From Kineosporia succinea (GTDB taxonomy: Bacteria > Actinomycetota > Actinomycetes > Actinomycetales > Kineosporiaceae): 64,000 bases of DNA. The notes beneath the pieces were generated by a model, which was given only the letters and a program-made list of their open reading frames with translations, searched no databases and was not told the origin of the DNA. This document shows, piece by piece, positions 51,778 to 60,400 of this stretch. The stretch covers positions 5,329,241 to 5,393,240 of the forward strand of contig NZ_JAUSQZ010000001.1 in assembly GCF_030811555.1 (NCBI RefSeq). The letters are read 5' to 3'. Position 1 is the stretch's first letter. Each line of letters opens with the position of its first letter. The position numbers and the translations under genes are program-made.

Positions 51778-52683
51778 GTGTCCGAAAGTGAGCATTTGCC
51801 GGATTCCACCCGTCCGACGCGCGACCCGGGTGCGGCCACCACCTCGGACGAGTTCGTGCGCGCCCTGGCCTCGCTGCGGGTGGCGGCGGGGGAGAGCTAC
51901 CGGGCCCTGCACCAGCGCACCGGCATCCCGTTGAGCACGCTCAACGACACTCTCAGCGGTCGGCGCAAGCCCCGCAACCCGGTGATCCGCCAGGTCGTGC
52001 AGGCCTACGCCGACGACGACGCGCAGGCCGCGGCGTGGCTGGAGAACTGGGCCGTGCTGATGGTCGACGAGTCACGGCCCGCCGACCCGGCCGGCTCTGC
52101 CGACGCGGCCGACCCCGCCCGGTCGGGGACGTCCGCGCCGTTGACCGGTGCGATGCCGGTGCTCCCCGCGTCCACCATCGCCCCCTCGGACACCCCGAAC
52201 GCTCGGAAGACCCGGTCACGACTGTGGATCGTGGCCGCCGTCGCGGCGGCCGTGGTGGTGCTCGGCGCCGGCCTGGTCTGGCAGATCGGGCTGGCGGGCG
52301 ACGAGCCGGGCGATCCGGGCCCCGACGCCGGGCCCGATGCCGCGGCGGTGCTCGACCGGGGCACCGAGCTGACCGTGTTCAACGTCGAGGAACCCTGCCG
52401 CGACCAGCGGATCGCAGCCTGTGCGCTGGGGCTCTACCGCAGTCCGTGGGAGCCGCGCAGCGCGGACAACCAGACCGGCCGGGTGTTTCACGAAGACGTG
52501 GTGGTGGCCGACTGCGTGATCGCGGACGGGCGGCTCATCACCGACGAGACCGGGGTGTCGACGCACCGCTGGTACCACGTGGCGGTGCCCGGGAGCGACG
52601 TCGTCGGGTGGCTGCCGGCCGTGCGCACCCGCACCGACGTGGAGGTGGCCGCGTGCCGGGCGTCCAGGCCCACGACGTCGTGA
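51778..52683 (+). CDS. HTH domain - transmembrane - extracytoplasmic domain protein
   Basis: The protein has 301 residues. The N-terminal part (about 22-95) is a cytoplasmic XRE-like HTH (LRVAAGESYRALHQRTGIPLSTLNDTLSGRRKP), a form common in actinomycetes. A Pro/Ala/Ser-rich linker leads to one transmembrane helix (about 141-165), then an outside domain of about 120 residues with four cysteines (EEPCRDQRIAACALG, VVADCVIAD, VEVAACRAS) and SH3-like strand patterns. It may couple an envelope signal to DNA binding or simply localise DNA. The start is GTG 51778, probably leaderless. Function not established. Confidence 0.75.
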   Translation: MSESEHLPDSTRPTRDPGAATTSDEFVRALASLRVAAGESYRALHQRTGIPLSTLNDTLSGRRKPRNPVIRQVVQAYADDDAQAAAWLENWAVLMVDESRPADPAGSADAADPARSGTSAPLTGAMPVLPASTIAPSDTPNARKTRSRLWIVAAVAAAVVVLGAGLVWQIGLAGDEPGDPGPDAGPDAAAVLDRGTELTVFNVEEPCRDQRIAACALGLYRSPWEPRSADNQTGRVFHEDVVVADCVIADGRLITDETGVSTHRWYHVAVPGSDVVGWLPAVRTRTDVEVAACRASRPTTS

Positions 52684-52693
52684 GGCGGGAGGG

Positions 52694-53053
52694 TCAGGGG
52701 GCGTTGTCGACGCACTGCTGCGACTTGGCACTGTCGTCGGGGTACATGAGCTGGCACTGCGAGACCATCTCGGACCGGCCCCGGTTGGTGTCGCTGTAGT
52801 TGGCGCGGCTGCCGGCCACCGTGACCGCGACCACCGTGACCGTGAGCATCACGCAGGCGAGCAGCAGCGACAGGATCAGCATCTTGCGGCGGTTGCGGTC
52901 GATGTAACGCGGCAGCGAGCGTGCCGCCTCGACCGGCCGTTTTCGACGTCGTGGGCGCTGCCGGGGCTGCGGCTCGTCGTACGTGCCCCAGCCGTCCAGG
53001 CTCTCGGCCAAGCGCTGCCTCCGTATACCGGGTGGAGAGACCGACGCGCCCAT
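52694..53053 (-). CDS. Small single-pass membrane protein
   Basis: The protein has up to 119 residues: a basic, Arg/Pro-rich cytoplasmic part, a transmembrane helix (MLILSLLLACVMLTVTVVAV, about residues 58-80) and a short outside tail with two cysteines (SQCQLMYP, SQQCVDNAP). ATG 53053 has no SD, while an in-frame TTG at 53011 has GGAGG six bases upstream and may be the true start. The family is not recognised. It converges on the HTH-membrane gene with 10 bp between stops. Confidence 0.6.
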   Translation of the reverse strand: MGASVSPPGIRRQRLAESLDGWGTYDEPQPRQRPRRRKRPVEAARSLPRYIDRNRRKMLILSLLLACVMLTVTVVAVTVAGSRANYSDTNRGRSEMVSQCQLMYPDDSAKSQQCVDNAP

Positions 53054-53353
53054 GGTCGGCCGTACCGCGTGTGAGCTGAGCAGTTGTCCTCCGGGCGGAG
53101 GAGTCGTGCCGCACGAACTGTCAGCCGGTCGGGGCAGAGGGCGACTTCAGTTCGGGTTCACCCCGATCCTCCCACGAACCGCTGGGCGACGCGCCGCAAA
53201 ACGGACCACCCGAAAGCAGGCTTGCCGGTGTGCGCGAATCGTGATGCGCGGTGCGTGACACCTCGGGCACGCGGGGGTGGGCCGGGCCCGGTCGCGATCG
53301 ACGAGGCCCGGCCACCGCCGCTGCCTGCCGCCATCACTGCCACCACCACCGCC
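53054..53353. other. 300-bp gap without a recognised gene
   Basis: The region lies between the start of the small membrane protein and the 3' end of the siderophore permease gene. Both are on the minus strand. I see no hairpin, repeat or convincing coding frame in it; the left end must carry the promoter of the small membrane protein. Confidence 0.5.
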
Positions 53354-55468
53354 TCAGCCGGCGCGGGTGCGGTGCAGCAGCCAGACGAAGTACGGCGCCC
53401 CGATGATCGCGGTGACCAGGCCGGCCGCTATCTCCGACGGGGCGATCAGCCAGCGGCCGATCGTGTCGGCCAGGCAGACCAGGATCGCGCCCAGCGCCAC
53501 GGCCACCGGCACCGACCGCGAGTGCCGGCCCCCGGCCAGGGCCCGGGCGGCGTGCGGGGCGACCAGGCCGACGAAGCCGAGGGCCCCGACGGCGCAGGCC
53601 GCGGCTGCGGTGAGGAGCGCGGCCAGGGCGCAGAACGCGATCCGGGCCGCGGTGAGGCGCACGCCGAGCACGCGCGGCATGTCCTCGTCGAGCACGATCA
53701 GGTCGAGCGTGCGGGAGGCCCAGAGCGTGACCGGCAGGGCGATGGCCAGGCAGATGAGCACCGGCACGGACTGGTCGGTGCCCCGGCCGTAGGTCGAGCC
53801 GGACAGCCAGGTCAGGGCCAGGTTCAGGTCGTAGGGGGAGACCACCACCACGATCAGGGTGGTGACGGCCGTGGCCGCGGAGCTGACGCCGATACCGATG
53901 AGCACGAGCCGTTCCGAGGACAGCCCGCGGCCGGTCGCCCGGGTGCCGGCGGCGAGCCAGAGCACCAGCGCGAACGTGGCCAGGGCGGCGAGGGTGGCCA
54001 GGGCCATCATCGACCAGGTGCCCAGGTCGGGCAGGAGCAGCACGACCGCGACGGCGCCGAGCGAGGCGCCGGGGGTGACGCCGAGCAGGCCGGGTTCGGC
54101 CAGCGGGTTGCGGCACACGGCCTGCACGACGGCACCGGCCAGGGCCAGGGCGGCACCGCCGGCGAGGGCGGCGAGAACCCGCGGCCAGCGCTGGCTCAGG
54201 GCGAAGTCGACCTGGGGCCCGGCCGCGCCGCCGACCCAGTTGATCACGTCGCCGAGCAGGACGATCCGCTGTCCGAGCAGCATGCCGGCGATGAGGACCC
54301 CGACGAGGGCGACGACGAGCACGACCCACAAGCCGGCCACCCAGGTTCCGGAACGCACCGTGCCGTGGGCACCGCGCGTCCCCTGGCCGACCGCGCCCCC
54401 GCGCAACTGACGGGCGAGCCAGACCAGCACGAGGGCGCCCGAGAGCGTGGTGACGACACCGGTCGGGATGATGATCGAGACGTCGGCGGAGACGAACAGG
54501 CGCAGCACGACGTCGGCCGAGACGACCACCAGGGCACCGAGGAGCCCGGCCAGCGGCAGCAGCACGACGTGCTTGCCCAGGCCCGGCAGCTTGCGGGCGG
54601 CGAACCGGGCGGCCACGCCGGCGCTCAGGCCGACGAAGCCGATCGGGCCGGTGACGGTCACGGCGATGGCGGCCAGCAGCACCGACAGCAGCACCGCGAG
54701 CACCTGGGTGCGGCGCACGTCGATGCCGAGGACCCGGGCCGAGTCCTCGCCCAGGGCCAGCACGTCGAGGCGGTGGGCGAGCAGCAGCAGACCGGCGATG
54801 CCGAGCAGGATGACCGGGATCGCCATCTTCACCTGGTGCCCGCCGGACTGCACGGTGGTGCCGCTCTGCCAGGCGAACAGACCGGTCGTCTGGGTCGAGA
54901 ACAGCATCAGCAGCACGTAACTCAGTGAGCTGAGGGCCAGTGCCATGGCGGAACCGGCCAGCACCAGACGGGTCGGGCCGTTGTCGCCGCCGTGTGAGAT
55001 GACCAGAACGGCTGCGGCGGCGGCACATCCACCGACGAAGGCGACCAGGCCGTCGAGGTAGAACGGCAGGCTGACGCCGAACGCGGCGACGGCGACGACG
55101 GTGAGGTAGGCGCCGGCGTTGACCGCGAGGGTGTCGGGCGAGGCCAGCGGGTTGCGGGCGACCGACTGCAGGGTGGTGCCGGCGACGCCCAGGGCCAGGC
55201 CGACGAACACGGCGGCACCCAGGCGGGGCAGACGGCTGGCGACGAGAACGGCGCTGGCGTCGGACTGGTCGTGGCCGAGCACCCCGCGCAGCAGTTCACC
55301 GAGGCCGAGGTCGGCGGTGCCCTGGGTCAGGTGCACCGCGGAGAGCGCGGCGAGCGCGGCCAGGCCGATCACGAAGACGCCGACGGCGGCCGTGATCGGC
55401 ACGGGGGACGCGGGTCGCCCCGGGGACGCGGAGGGCGTCCCCGGGGCGGCGGTGCGGGTCTGGGTCAC
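53354..55468 (-). CDS. Fused double FecCD-type siderophore permease
   Basis: The protein has 704 residues, about twice a normal FecCD permease. Two complete halves of about nine to ten helices each are visible, each with the family hallmarks: GTTLQSVARNPLASPDTLAVNAG and IGFVGLSAGVAARF in the first half, GAVVQAVCRNPLAEPGLLGVTPGA and GALGFVGLVAPHAAR in the second. This is the FhuB-like arrangement, in which one chain forms the whole translocation pore. GTG 55468 lies 10 bp after the binding-protein stop. It should import Fe(III)-siderophore complexes. Confidence 0.9.
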   Translation of the reverse strand: MTQTRTAAPGTPSASPGRPASPVPITAAVGVFVIGLAALAALSAVHLTQGTADLGLGELLRGVLGHDQSDASAVLVASRLPRLGAAVFVGLALGVAGTTLQSVARNPLASPDTLAVNAGAYLTVVAVAAFGVSLPFYLDGLVAFVGGCAAAAAVLVISHGGDNGPTRLVLAGSAMALALSSLSYVLLMLFSTQTTGLFAWQSGTTVQSGGHQVKMAIPVILLGIAGLLLLAHRLDVLALGEDSARVLGIDVRRTQVLAVLLSVLLAAIAVTVTGPIGFVGLSAGVAARFAARKLPGLGKHVVLLPLAGLLGALVVVSADVVLRLFVSADVSIIIPTGVVTTLSGALVLVWLARQLRGGAVGQGTRGAHGTVRSGTWVAGLWVVLVVALVGVLIAGMLLGQRIVLLGDVINWVGGAAGPQVDFALSQRWPRVLAALAGGAALALAGAVVQAVCRNPLAEPGLLGVTPGASLGAVAVVLLLPDLGTWSMMALATLAALATFALVLWLAAGTRATGRGLSSERLVLIGIGVSSAATAVTTLIVVVVSPYDLNLALTWLSGSTYGRGTDQSVPVLICLAIALPVTLWASRTLDLIVLDEDMPRVLGVRLTAARIAFCALAALLTAAAACAVGALGFVGLVAPHAARALAGGRHSRSVPVAVALGAILVCLADTIGRWLIAPSEIAAGLVTAIIGAPYFVWLLHRTRAG

Positions 55469-55478
55469 TGCGGTGTGA

Positions 55479-56489
55479 TCAGCCGGCGGCGGTGACGTTC
55501 TCGACCAGCGTGTCGATGTACGCCGCGCCGGACTTCGGGCCACCGAACATCCAGATGCCGTCGGTGATCGGCTTCACGTTGCCGGCCTTGACGAAGTCGA
55601 GCTTCTTCCAGATGGCGTTGTCCTCGAGGGACTTCACGAACGAGTCGGCCGGGGCGCCGCCCTGCACGTACAGGAAGCTCGTGTCGGCGTTCGAGATCTT
55701 GGTCAGGCCCTCGACGTCGATCGTGGCCAGGCCGTAGTCGGCGTCGCCGCCGGTCGTGTACTGGTTGTCGAGGCCGATCTCCTTGGCGACGGCGCCGAAG
55801 TACGAGGTCGGCGTGTACATGCGGATCGTGACGGTGCCGGACTGCACCCAGCCGTCGGCCTGCACGAACGGGGCGCCGGTCTTGCCCGCGGTCTCCAGGG
55901 CCTTCTTGCCCTCCTCGACCTTGGCGTCGAACTCGCTGAGCAGCGCGGTCGCCTCGGTGGTCCGGCCGGTGGCCTCGGCCAGCGTGTTCACGGTCGTGCG
56001 CATGTAGCCGATCGCGTCGGCGCCGTCGGAACCCTTGAGAACGACCACGGGGGCGATCTTCTCGAGGGATTCGTAGACCTTGTCGGTGAGACCGGTGACG
56101 GCCACGATCAGGTCGGGGTCGAGCGCGGAGATGGCGTCGGTGTTCGGGGTGCCGCGCACGCCGACGTCCGGGGTCTCCTTGTCGAGGGGCATGACCGTGT
56201 CGTAGATGTTGTAGTTCTCGACGTCGGCGGCGCCGACCGGGGTGACGCCCAGGGCGAGCAGGTTCTCGGTGAGGCCCCACTCCAGCGAGACGACCTTGGT
56301 CGCGGGCGCGTCGAGCTCGACGGTGCCGCGCTCGTCGGTGATCGAGACCGGGCCGGAGGCGGCCGCGGAGGTGGTGGACTCGCTGGAGGAGCCGGTCGAC
56401 TCGGTGGTGCCGCAGGCGGTGAGCAGCAGCGCCAGGGCCGCGGTGGTGGTCGCGGCCAGCGTCAGTGCGCGGCGGGGGCGGGTGAACAT
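55479..56489 (-). CDS. Fe(III)-siderophore-binding lipoprotein
   Basis: The protein has 336 residues. ATG 56489 follows SD AAGGA. The signal peptide ends in lipobox LTAC, a Ser/Thr-rich linker follows, then the class III (helical backbone) binding protein: TKVVSLEWGLTENLLALGVTPVG, ISALDPDLIVAVTG, APVVVLKGSDG and a C-terminal lobe ending in GPKSGAAYIDTLVE. It captures ferric siderophore outside the membrane and delivers it to the fused permease. The middle position between ATPase and permease genes is consistent with a single uptake operon. Confidence 0.9.
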   Translation of the reverse strand: MFTRPRRALTLAATTTAALALLLTACGTTESTGSSSESTTSAAASGPVSITDERGTVELDAPATKVVSLEWGLTENLLALGVTPVGAADVENYNIYDTVMPLDKETPDVGVRGTPNTDAISALDPDLIVAVTGLTDKVYESLEKIAPVVVLKGSDGADAIGYMRTTVNTLAEATGRTTEATALLSEFDAKVEEGKKALETAGKTGAPFVQADGWVQSGTVTIRMYTPTSYFGAVAKEIGLDNQYTTGGDADYGLATIDVEGLTKISNADTSFLYVQGGAPADSFVKSLEDNAIWKKLDFVKAGNVKPITDGIWMFGGPKSGAAYIDTLVENVTAAG

Positions 56490-56514
56490 GCTTCGTCCTT
56501 CGTGATGTGGATGA

Positions 56515-57345
56515 TTACAGGCTGGGCAGGCGTGAGAGCCGTTGCGTGTGACGGCCGACCGGCTTGGTGTGCACACCGCCGTATTCGTCGATCTGCACGT
56601 CGATGCGCAGGCCGTAGACCTCGCTGAGCAGGTCGGCGGTGAGGACCTCGGCGGGGGTGCCGGTGGCCCGCACGACCCCCGAGTGCAGCAGGACCACCTC
56701 GTCGGCGACGGCGGCGGCCTGGTTCAGGTCGTGCAGCACCACGCCGATGGCGACGCCGTGCTCGTCCGCGAGATCTCTTGTGATGTCGAGGATCTCGATC
56801 TGGTAGCGCAGGTCGAGGAAGGTGGTCGGCTCGTCGAGCAGGACCACGCCGGTGTCCTGGGCCAGGCAGGTGGCCAGCCAGACGCGCTGCAGCTCACCGC
56901 CGGACAGTTCGTCCACCGGGCGCTCGGCCATGGCGGCGACGCCGGTCAGTTCCAGGGCCCGCTCGACGACGGCGGCGCCGTCCTCATCACCGGAGCCGAA
57001 ACGGCCGCGATAGGGATGACGCCCGTACCCGACGACGTCCTTGACCCGCACCCCACCGGGGGTGGGGCGGGACTGGGTCAGCAGCGTGACGCGGCGGGCG
57101 AAGTCCTTGGGGTGCAGCGTGCGCGCCTCGACGCCGTCGCCCAGGGTGACGGCGCCCGCCTGCGGGGTGTGGAGCCGCGCCAGCGAGCGCAGCAGGGTGG
57201 ACTTGCCCGAGCCGTTCGGGCCGATCAGTGCCGTGACCCGGCCCGTGCGCAGGCTGATGCCGGCCGCCCGCACGACGGTCTTGCCGTCGTAGCCGAGGGT
57301 CAGATCTGCGCCGGTCAGCGCCGGTGCGGGTAAGGGCAGGCTCAC
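56515..57345 (-). CDS. Siderophore ABC transporter ATPase, FecE/FhuC type
   Basis: The protein has 276 residues. Walker A GPNGSGKST (about 42), Q-loop TLLTQSRPTPGGVRVKDVVGYGRHPY, signature LSGGELQRVWLATCL, Walker B GVVLLDEPTTFLDL and VLHDLNQAAAVAD are complete. It is the first gene of the operon; GTG 57345 abuts an IdeR-type iron box, so the transcript should be repressed when iron is plentiful. The mRNA probably has only a few untranslated bases. Confidence 0.92.
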   Translation of the reverse strand: MSLPLPAPALTGADLTLGYDGKTVVRAAGISLRTGRVTALIGPNGSGKSTLLRSLARLHTPQAGAVTLGDGVEARTLHPKDFARRVTLLTQSRPTPGGVRVKDVVGYGRHPYRGRFGSGDEDGAAVVERALELTGVAAMAERPVDELSGGELQRVWLATCLAQDTGVVLLDEPTTFLDLRYQIEILDITRDLADEHGVAIGVVLHDLNQAAAVADEVVLLHSGVVRATGTPAEVLTADLLSEVYGLRIDVQIDEYGGVHTKPVGRHTQRLSRLPSL

Positions 57346-57364
57346 GAAGGTGAGGCTAACCTAT
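57346..57364. promoter_or_regulatory. IdeR/DtxR iron box
   Basis: GAAGGTGAGGCTAACCTAT matches the 19-bp IdeR consensus (TTAGGTTAGGCTAACCTAA) at 15 of 19 positions. It lies directly before the first gene of the siderophore importer and overlaps its likely -10 region, so Fe(II)-bound regulator would block transcription. Confidence 0.75.
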
Positions 57365-57465
57365 GCCGCTGCCGGTGATGTTGGGGGTGGGGCGTTCAGC
57401 CGAATTGTTTTGTGGCCTTACAGCTCCGGCACAGGCATCGTGACCGTCGGGTCGAGCCGGAACGG

Positions 57466-57506
57466 AACACACCCCCCTATACCGATCGGGTATAGGGGGG
57501 TGTGTT
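57466..57506. repeat. Dispersed palindrome, copy 3
   Basis: Arms 57466-57483 and 57489-57506 are perfect 18-bp reverse complements (AACACACCCCCCTATACC) around the loop GATCG. The core is identical to copy 2 and one step from copy 1. It lies about 220 bp beyond the 3' end of the minus-strand chemoreceptor gene and about 120 bp upstream of the siderophore operon start. Confidence 0.9.
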
Positions 57507-57519
57507 GCGCTCAGGCGGA

Positions 57520-57650
57520 AACGGGGTGCGGCTCGGCTGGGAACGGCGCGCAGTGCGGCCGGAACGGGGTGCGGCTCGGGTGGGGGATGAGGTGCAGTGC
57601 GGCCGGAACGAGGTGCGGCTCGGTCGGGGGATGGGTGCGGCTCGGTCCGG
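57520..57650. repeat. Imperfect 43-44-bp tandem repeat
   Basis: Three units sharing AACGGGGTGCGGCTCGG and GCAGTGCGGCCGG-like blocks begin near 57520, 57563 and 57607; the third is partly decayed. They follow immediately after palindrome copy 3, much as tandem repeats adjoin copy 2. Confidence 0.7.
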
Positions 57651-57723
57651 GCACGGGTGCGCCTGGGTCGGGAACACGGGTGCACCGGGGCCGCGAACGG
57701 GTCGCAGCACCGGGCGGGCCGAG

Positions 57724-59334
57724 CTACACCCGGAAGGCCGACATCGCGCTCTGCAGCTCACCGGCGATCGCCGCCAGCTGCGCGGCCGACGCCTGCGTGG
57801 CCTGGGCCCCGTTCAGCGTGGTGTTGGCCGAGGAGTGCACGCTGGTCAGGCCGTGCCCGATCTGGTCGGCTCCGCCGGCGGCCGTGGTCAGGTCGGCGGC
57901 CATCGTGCTGGTGGTCACCGACTGCTCCTCGACAGCCGTGGCGATGGTGGTCTGGTACGAGTTGATGTCGCCGATGACCTGGCTGATCCGGCCGATCGAC
58001 TCGACCGCCACCGAGGTGTCGCTCTGGATCGCCTCGATGCGCTGCGAGATGTCCTCGGTCGCCCGGGCGGTCTCCTGCGCCAGCTGCTTCACCTCGTCGG
58101 CCACCACCGCGAAGCCCTTGCCGGCGTCACCGGCGCGGGCGGCCTCGATGGTCGCGTTGAGGGCCAGTAGGTTGGTCTGCTCGGCGATCGACGTGATCAG
58201 CTTGACCACGTTCCCGACCTCGCTGGAGGAGGCCCCCAGCCGGATCATGATCTCGGACGCGTCCGCCGCCACGGTCACGGCCTGGGCCGCCACGCCCGCG
58301 GCATCCTGGGCGCTGGAGGAGATCTCGCGGATGGACGCGCCCATCTGCTCGGCTCCCGACGCGACCGCCTGGACGTTCGTGGCCACCCCGGTCACCACGT
58401 CCCCCATCCGGTTCACGCTGTCGCTGGTGGTGTGCGCGCTCGTCGACATCGCCGAGCTGGAGCGCTCCAGCTCGCCCGAGTGCTGGGCCAGGGCCTGGCT
58501 GCTCGTGGCCAGGGTGCCGAGCGTTGCGCGCATACGCCGCACCGCCTCGGACAGCGCCTCGCCCATCCGGCCGACCTCGTTGCGCAGACCGAGGTGGATG
58601 TCCTGGGTGAGGTCGCCCGAGGCCACCGCCTCGAGCACGCTCCGCAGGCGGGCCAGCGGAACGGTGATGCTGCGCGCGACCACCGTGGACAGGCCGACCG
58701 CGATCGCGATGGCCAGGGCCAGGGTGAGGATCAGCACCAGGCGGCTGCGGCCGAAGGTGTCCGACGCCGCGTCCACGTTGGTCTTCGCGGCGGCGGTGGA
58801 CATCTCGGTGAGACCGGCCAGGTCGTCGAGGGTCTGCGCCATCTGCGGGTTGATCTCGTTGGTGGAGTAGTCCTGCCACTCCTTGGTGCGGCCCGCGGCA
58901 TTGAGTTCCTCGGCGTGGTCGCGCATCTCGAGGTAGGTCTGCCAGTTGCCCGCGAAGGCCCGCATCTTCTCGCGCTCGGCGGTGGTGACCGGCTGCGCCT
59001 CGAAACTCGTGATCGCGGAGTCGATGACGGTCAGCATCTCGCTGAACTGCTTCAGGTAGTCGTTCGTGGTGGGCGCGTCCAGCGACGTGCTCGCCTTCAG
59101 CGACGCCCAGCGGGCCTTCCACACCATCTCGCGCACCGTCGCGATGTCCTGAGCCGGCTGGTACGAGCTGGTGTAGATGGCCGAGCTGTTCTTCGCCAGG
59201 TTGCTCATCGACAGCAGGCTGATCCCGGCGCTGAGCACGGTCACGGCGAGCGCCACCGTCACCACCAGCAGGATGCTCGTGCGGATGCTCAGCGAACCCA
59301 GCAGGTTCCGTCCGTGGTTCTGCCTCTTGCCCAT
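57724..59334 (-). CDS. Methyl-accepting chemotaxis protein
   Basis: The protein has 536 residues from ATG 59334, chosen for the GGCGGGG SD; a TTG at 59367 would add 11. Transmembrane helices lie at about 20-42 and 195-218, with a four-helix-bundle sensor between them that contains no obvious ligand motif. A HAMP domain follows, then the signalling domain with the nearly invariant hairpin [20 protein letters not shown]. This is the kinase-control tip. Partner CheA/CheW genes are outside the window. Presence of a chemoreceptor implies motility at some stage of life. Confidence 0.92.
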   Translation of the reverse strand: MGKRQNHGRNLLGSLSIRTSILLVVTVALAVTVLSAGISLLSMSNLAKNSSAIYTSSYQPAQDIATVREMVWKARWASLKASTSLDAPTTNDYLKQFSEMLTVIDSAITSFEAQPVTTAEREKMRAFAGNWQTYLEMRDHAEELNAAGRTKEWQDYSTNEINPQMAQTLDDLAGLTEMSTAAAKTNVDAASDTFGRSRLVLILTLALAIAIAVGLSTVVARSITVPLARLRSVLEAVASGDLTQDIHLGLRNEVGRMGEALSEAVRRMRATLGTLATSSQALAQHSGELERSSSAMSTSAHTTSDSVNRMGDVVTGVATNVQAVASGAEQMGASIREISSSAQDAAGVAAQAVTVAADASEIMIRLGASSSEVGNVVKLITSIAEQTNLLALNATIEAARAGDAGKGFAVVADEVKQLAQETARATEDISQRIEAIQSDTSVAVESIGRISQVIGDINSYQTTIATAVEEQSVTTSTMAADLTTAAGGADQIGHGLTSVHSSANTTLNGAQATQASAAQLAAIAGELQSAMSAFRV

Positions 59335-59457
59335 CTTCCCCGCCTTCAACGTTTCGTGAGCCTTCAAGCAAGTCTCGTCGAACGCGGTTCTGATCTTGAT
59401 CGTGACAGGGGCGACACCTTGAGGGCGGGGACGGTGAATTTCCCGCCCGGCGGCGAT

Positions 59458-60288
59458 TCAGCGACGAACGGTGAGGTGCCGGCGTACGAACCGGCCCACG
59501 TTCTCCAGGGCGGCGTCGGCGGGACCGCCGTCACCGAACCGGTTCTGGAACACGTGCGGGGCCCGGGCCGTGACCTCGAGCGTCACGTCGACATCGTCGG
59601 CCGCGGCCCGGGCCGCCAGGCGCACCGCGTCGTCGAGCAGCAGTTCGCTCGAGCCGACCTGGATCAGCAGGGGCGGGAGGCCCCTCAGGTCGGCCGTCCA
59701 GACGCTGGCCCGGGGGTCGTGCGGGTCGGAGGTGTAGAGCGCGCCGAGCGTGGCCAGGGCCTCGGGGGTGAAGATCGGGTCGATACCGACCCGGGTGCGC
59801 ATGGACTCGCCGCTGTGGGTGAGGTCGGCGTACGGCGAGAACACGAAAGCCGCCGCGGGAAGCGGGAGTCCGGCGTCGCGAGCCCCGACCAGGGTGGCGA
59901 TGGTGAGCCCGCCGCCGGCCGAGTCGCCGCCGATCACGAGCCGCGAAGGGTGGACGTTCCGCACGAGCTCGCGGTAGGCGGCCAGGGCGTCGTCGGTGGC
60001 CGCGGGGAACGGGTGCTCCGGGGCGAGGCGGTAGTCCGGGGCGACGGCCTCGGTGCCGGTCTGCCGGGCGATGGCGGTGGTGAAACCGGCGTAGGCCGCC
60101 GGACTTCCGAGTCGGTAGCCCCCGCCGTGCAGGAACAGGAGGGTGCCGCCGGTGGCGCCGGTGCGGATCTCGAGGGCGGGGCGGCCACCGAGTGTGGTGG
60201 TCCGGGTGGTGACGCCCGCGGGCAGGTCCCGGTGGATCAGCTGGTCGTAGGAGGTGCGCTGGTCCGCGAGGGTGGGGTCGATGGTCAT
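59458..60288 (-). CDS. HSL-type alpha/beta-hydrolase (esterase)
   Basis: The protein has 276 residues. ATG 60288 follows CCGGAG. The oxyanion motif LFLHGGGYRLGSP, nucleophile motif IGGDSAGGGL, acid segment FTPEALATLGALYTSDPHDPRAS and catalytic His in ARAPHVFQNRFG define the hormone-sensitive-lipase/steryl-acetyl-hydrolase class. It hydrolyses carboxyl esters, with short acyl chains being typical. No signal peptide. It diverges from a MarR-type gene across a region with three TTCCNNGGAA sites, so that regulator probably represses it. Confidence 0.87.
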   Translation of the reverse strand: MTIDPTLADQRTSYDQLIHRDLPAGVTTRTTTLGGRPALEIRTGATGGTLLFLHGGGYRLGSPAAYAGFTTAIARQTGTEAVAPDYRLAPEHPFPAATDDALAAYRELVRNVHPSRLVIGGDSAGGGLTIATLVGARDAGLPLPAAAFVFSPYADLTHSGESMRTRVGIDPIFTPEALATLGALYTSDPHDPRASVWTADLRGLPPLLIQVGSSELLLDDAVRLAARAAADDVDVTLEVTARAPHVFQNRFGDGGPADAALENVGRFVRRHLTVRR

Positions 60289-60332
60289 GCCGGCTCCGGT
60301 CGCTCGTCGCAGTCGACTCCATGGAAAGATGC

Positions 60333-60391
60333 TTCCAGGGAATCTATCGTGACGGGAGCAACCAGCTTCCCGGGAACTAGATTCCCAGGAA
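60333..60391. promoter_or_regulatory. Triple MarR-type operator between esterase and regulator
   Basis: Three 10-bp palindromes of the form TTCCNNGGAA occur: TTCCAGGGAA (60333), TTCCCGGGAA (60367) and TTCCCAGGAA (60382). The outer two sit in longer arms (TTCCAGGGAATCTA and TAGATTCCCAGGAA) that form a 14-bp inverted repeat with one mismatch. The layout fits a dimeric MarR repressor controlling both genes. Confidence 0.6.
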
Positions 60392-60400
60392 TTTAAAGAG

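Larger units (their letters stand above)
57365..57723. other. Gene-free 359-bp region with palindrome copy 3 and 43-44-bp repeats
   Basis: No gene is supported. It contains palindrome copy 3 (57466-57506) followed by three imperfect 43-44-bp units starting with AACGGGGTGCGGCTCGG-like sequence near 57520, 57563 and 57607, then GC-rich sequence up to the stop of the chemoreceptor gene. Confidence 0.7.

Noticed and set aside
53084-54928. 614-codon plus-strand frame across the siderophore permease
   Set aside because: It is antisense to a clear FecCD double permease and is built of Gly/Asp/His/Arg-rich low-complexity sequence.
59344-59357. CGAAACGTTGAA upstream of the chemoreceptor as a fourth rhamnose-type operator
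   Set aside because: It matches TGAAACGTTTCA at only 9 of 12 positions and is not palindromic, so chance is likely.
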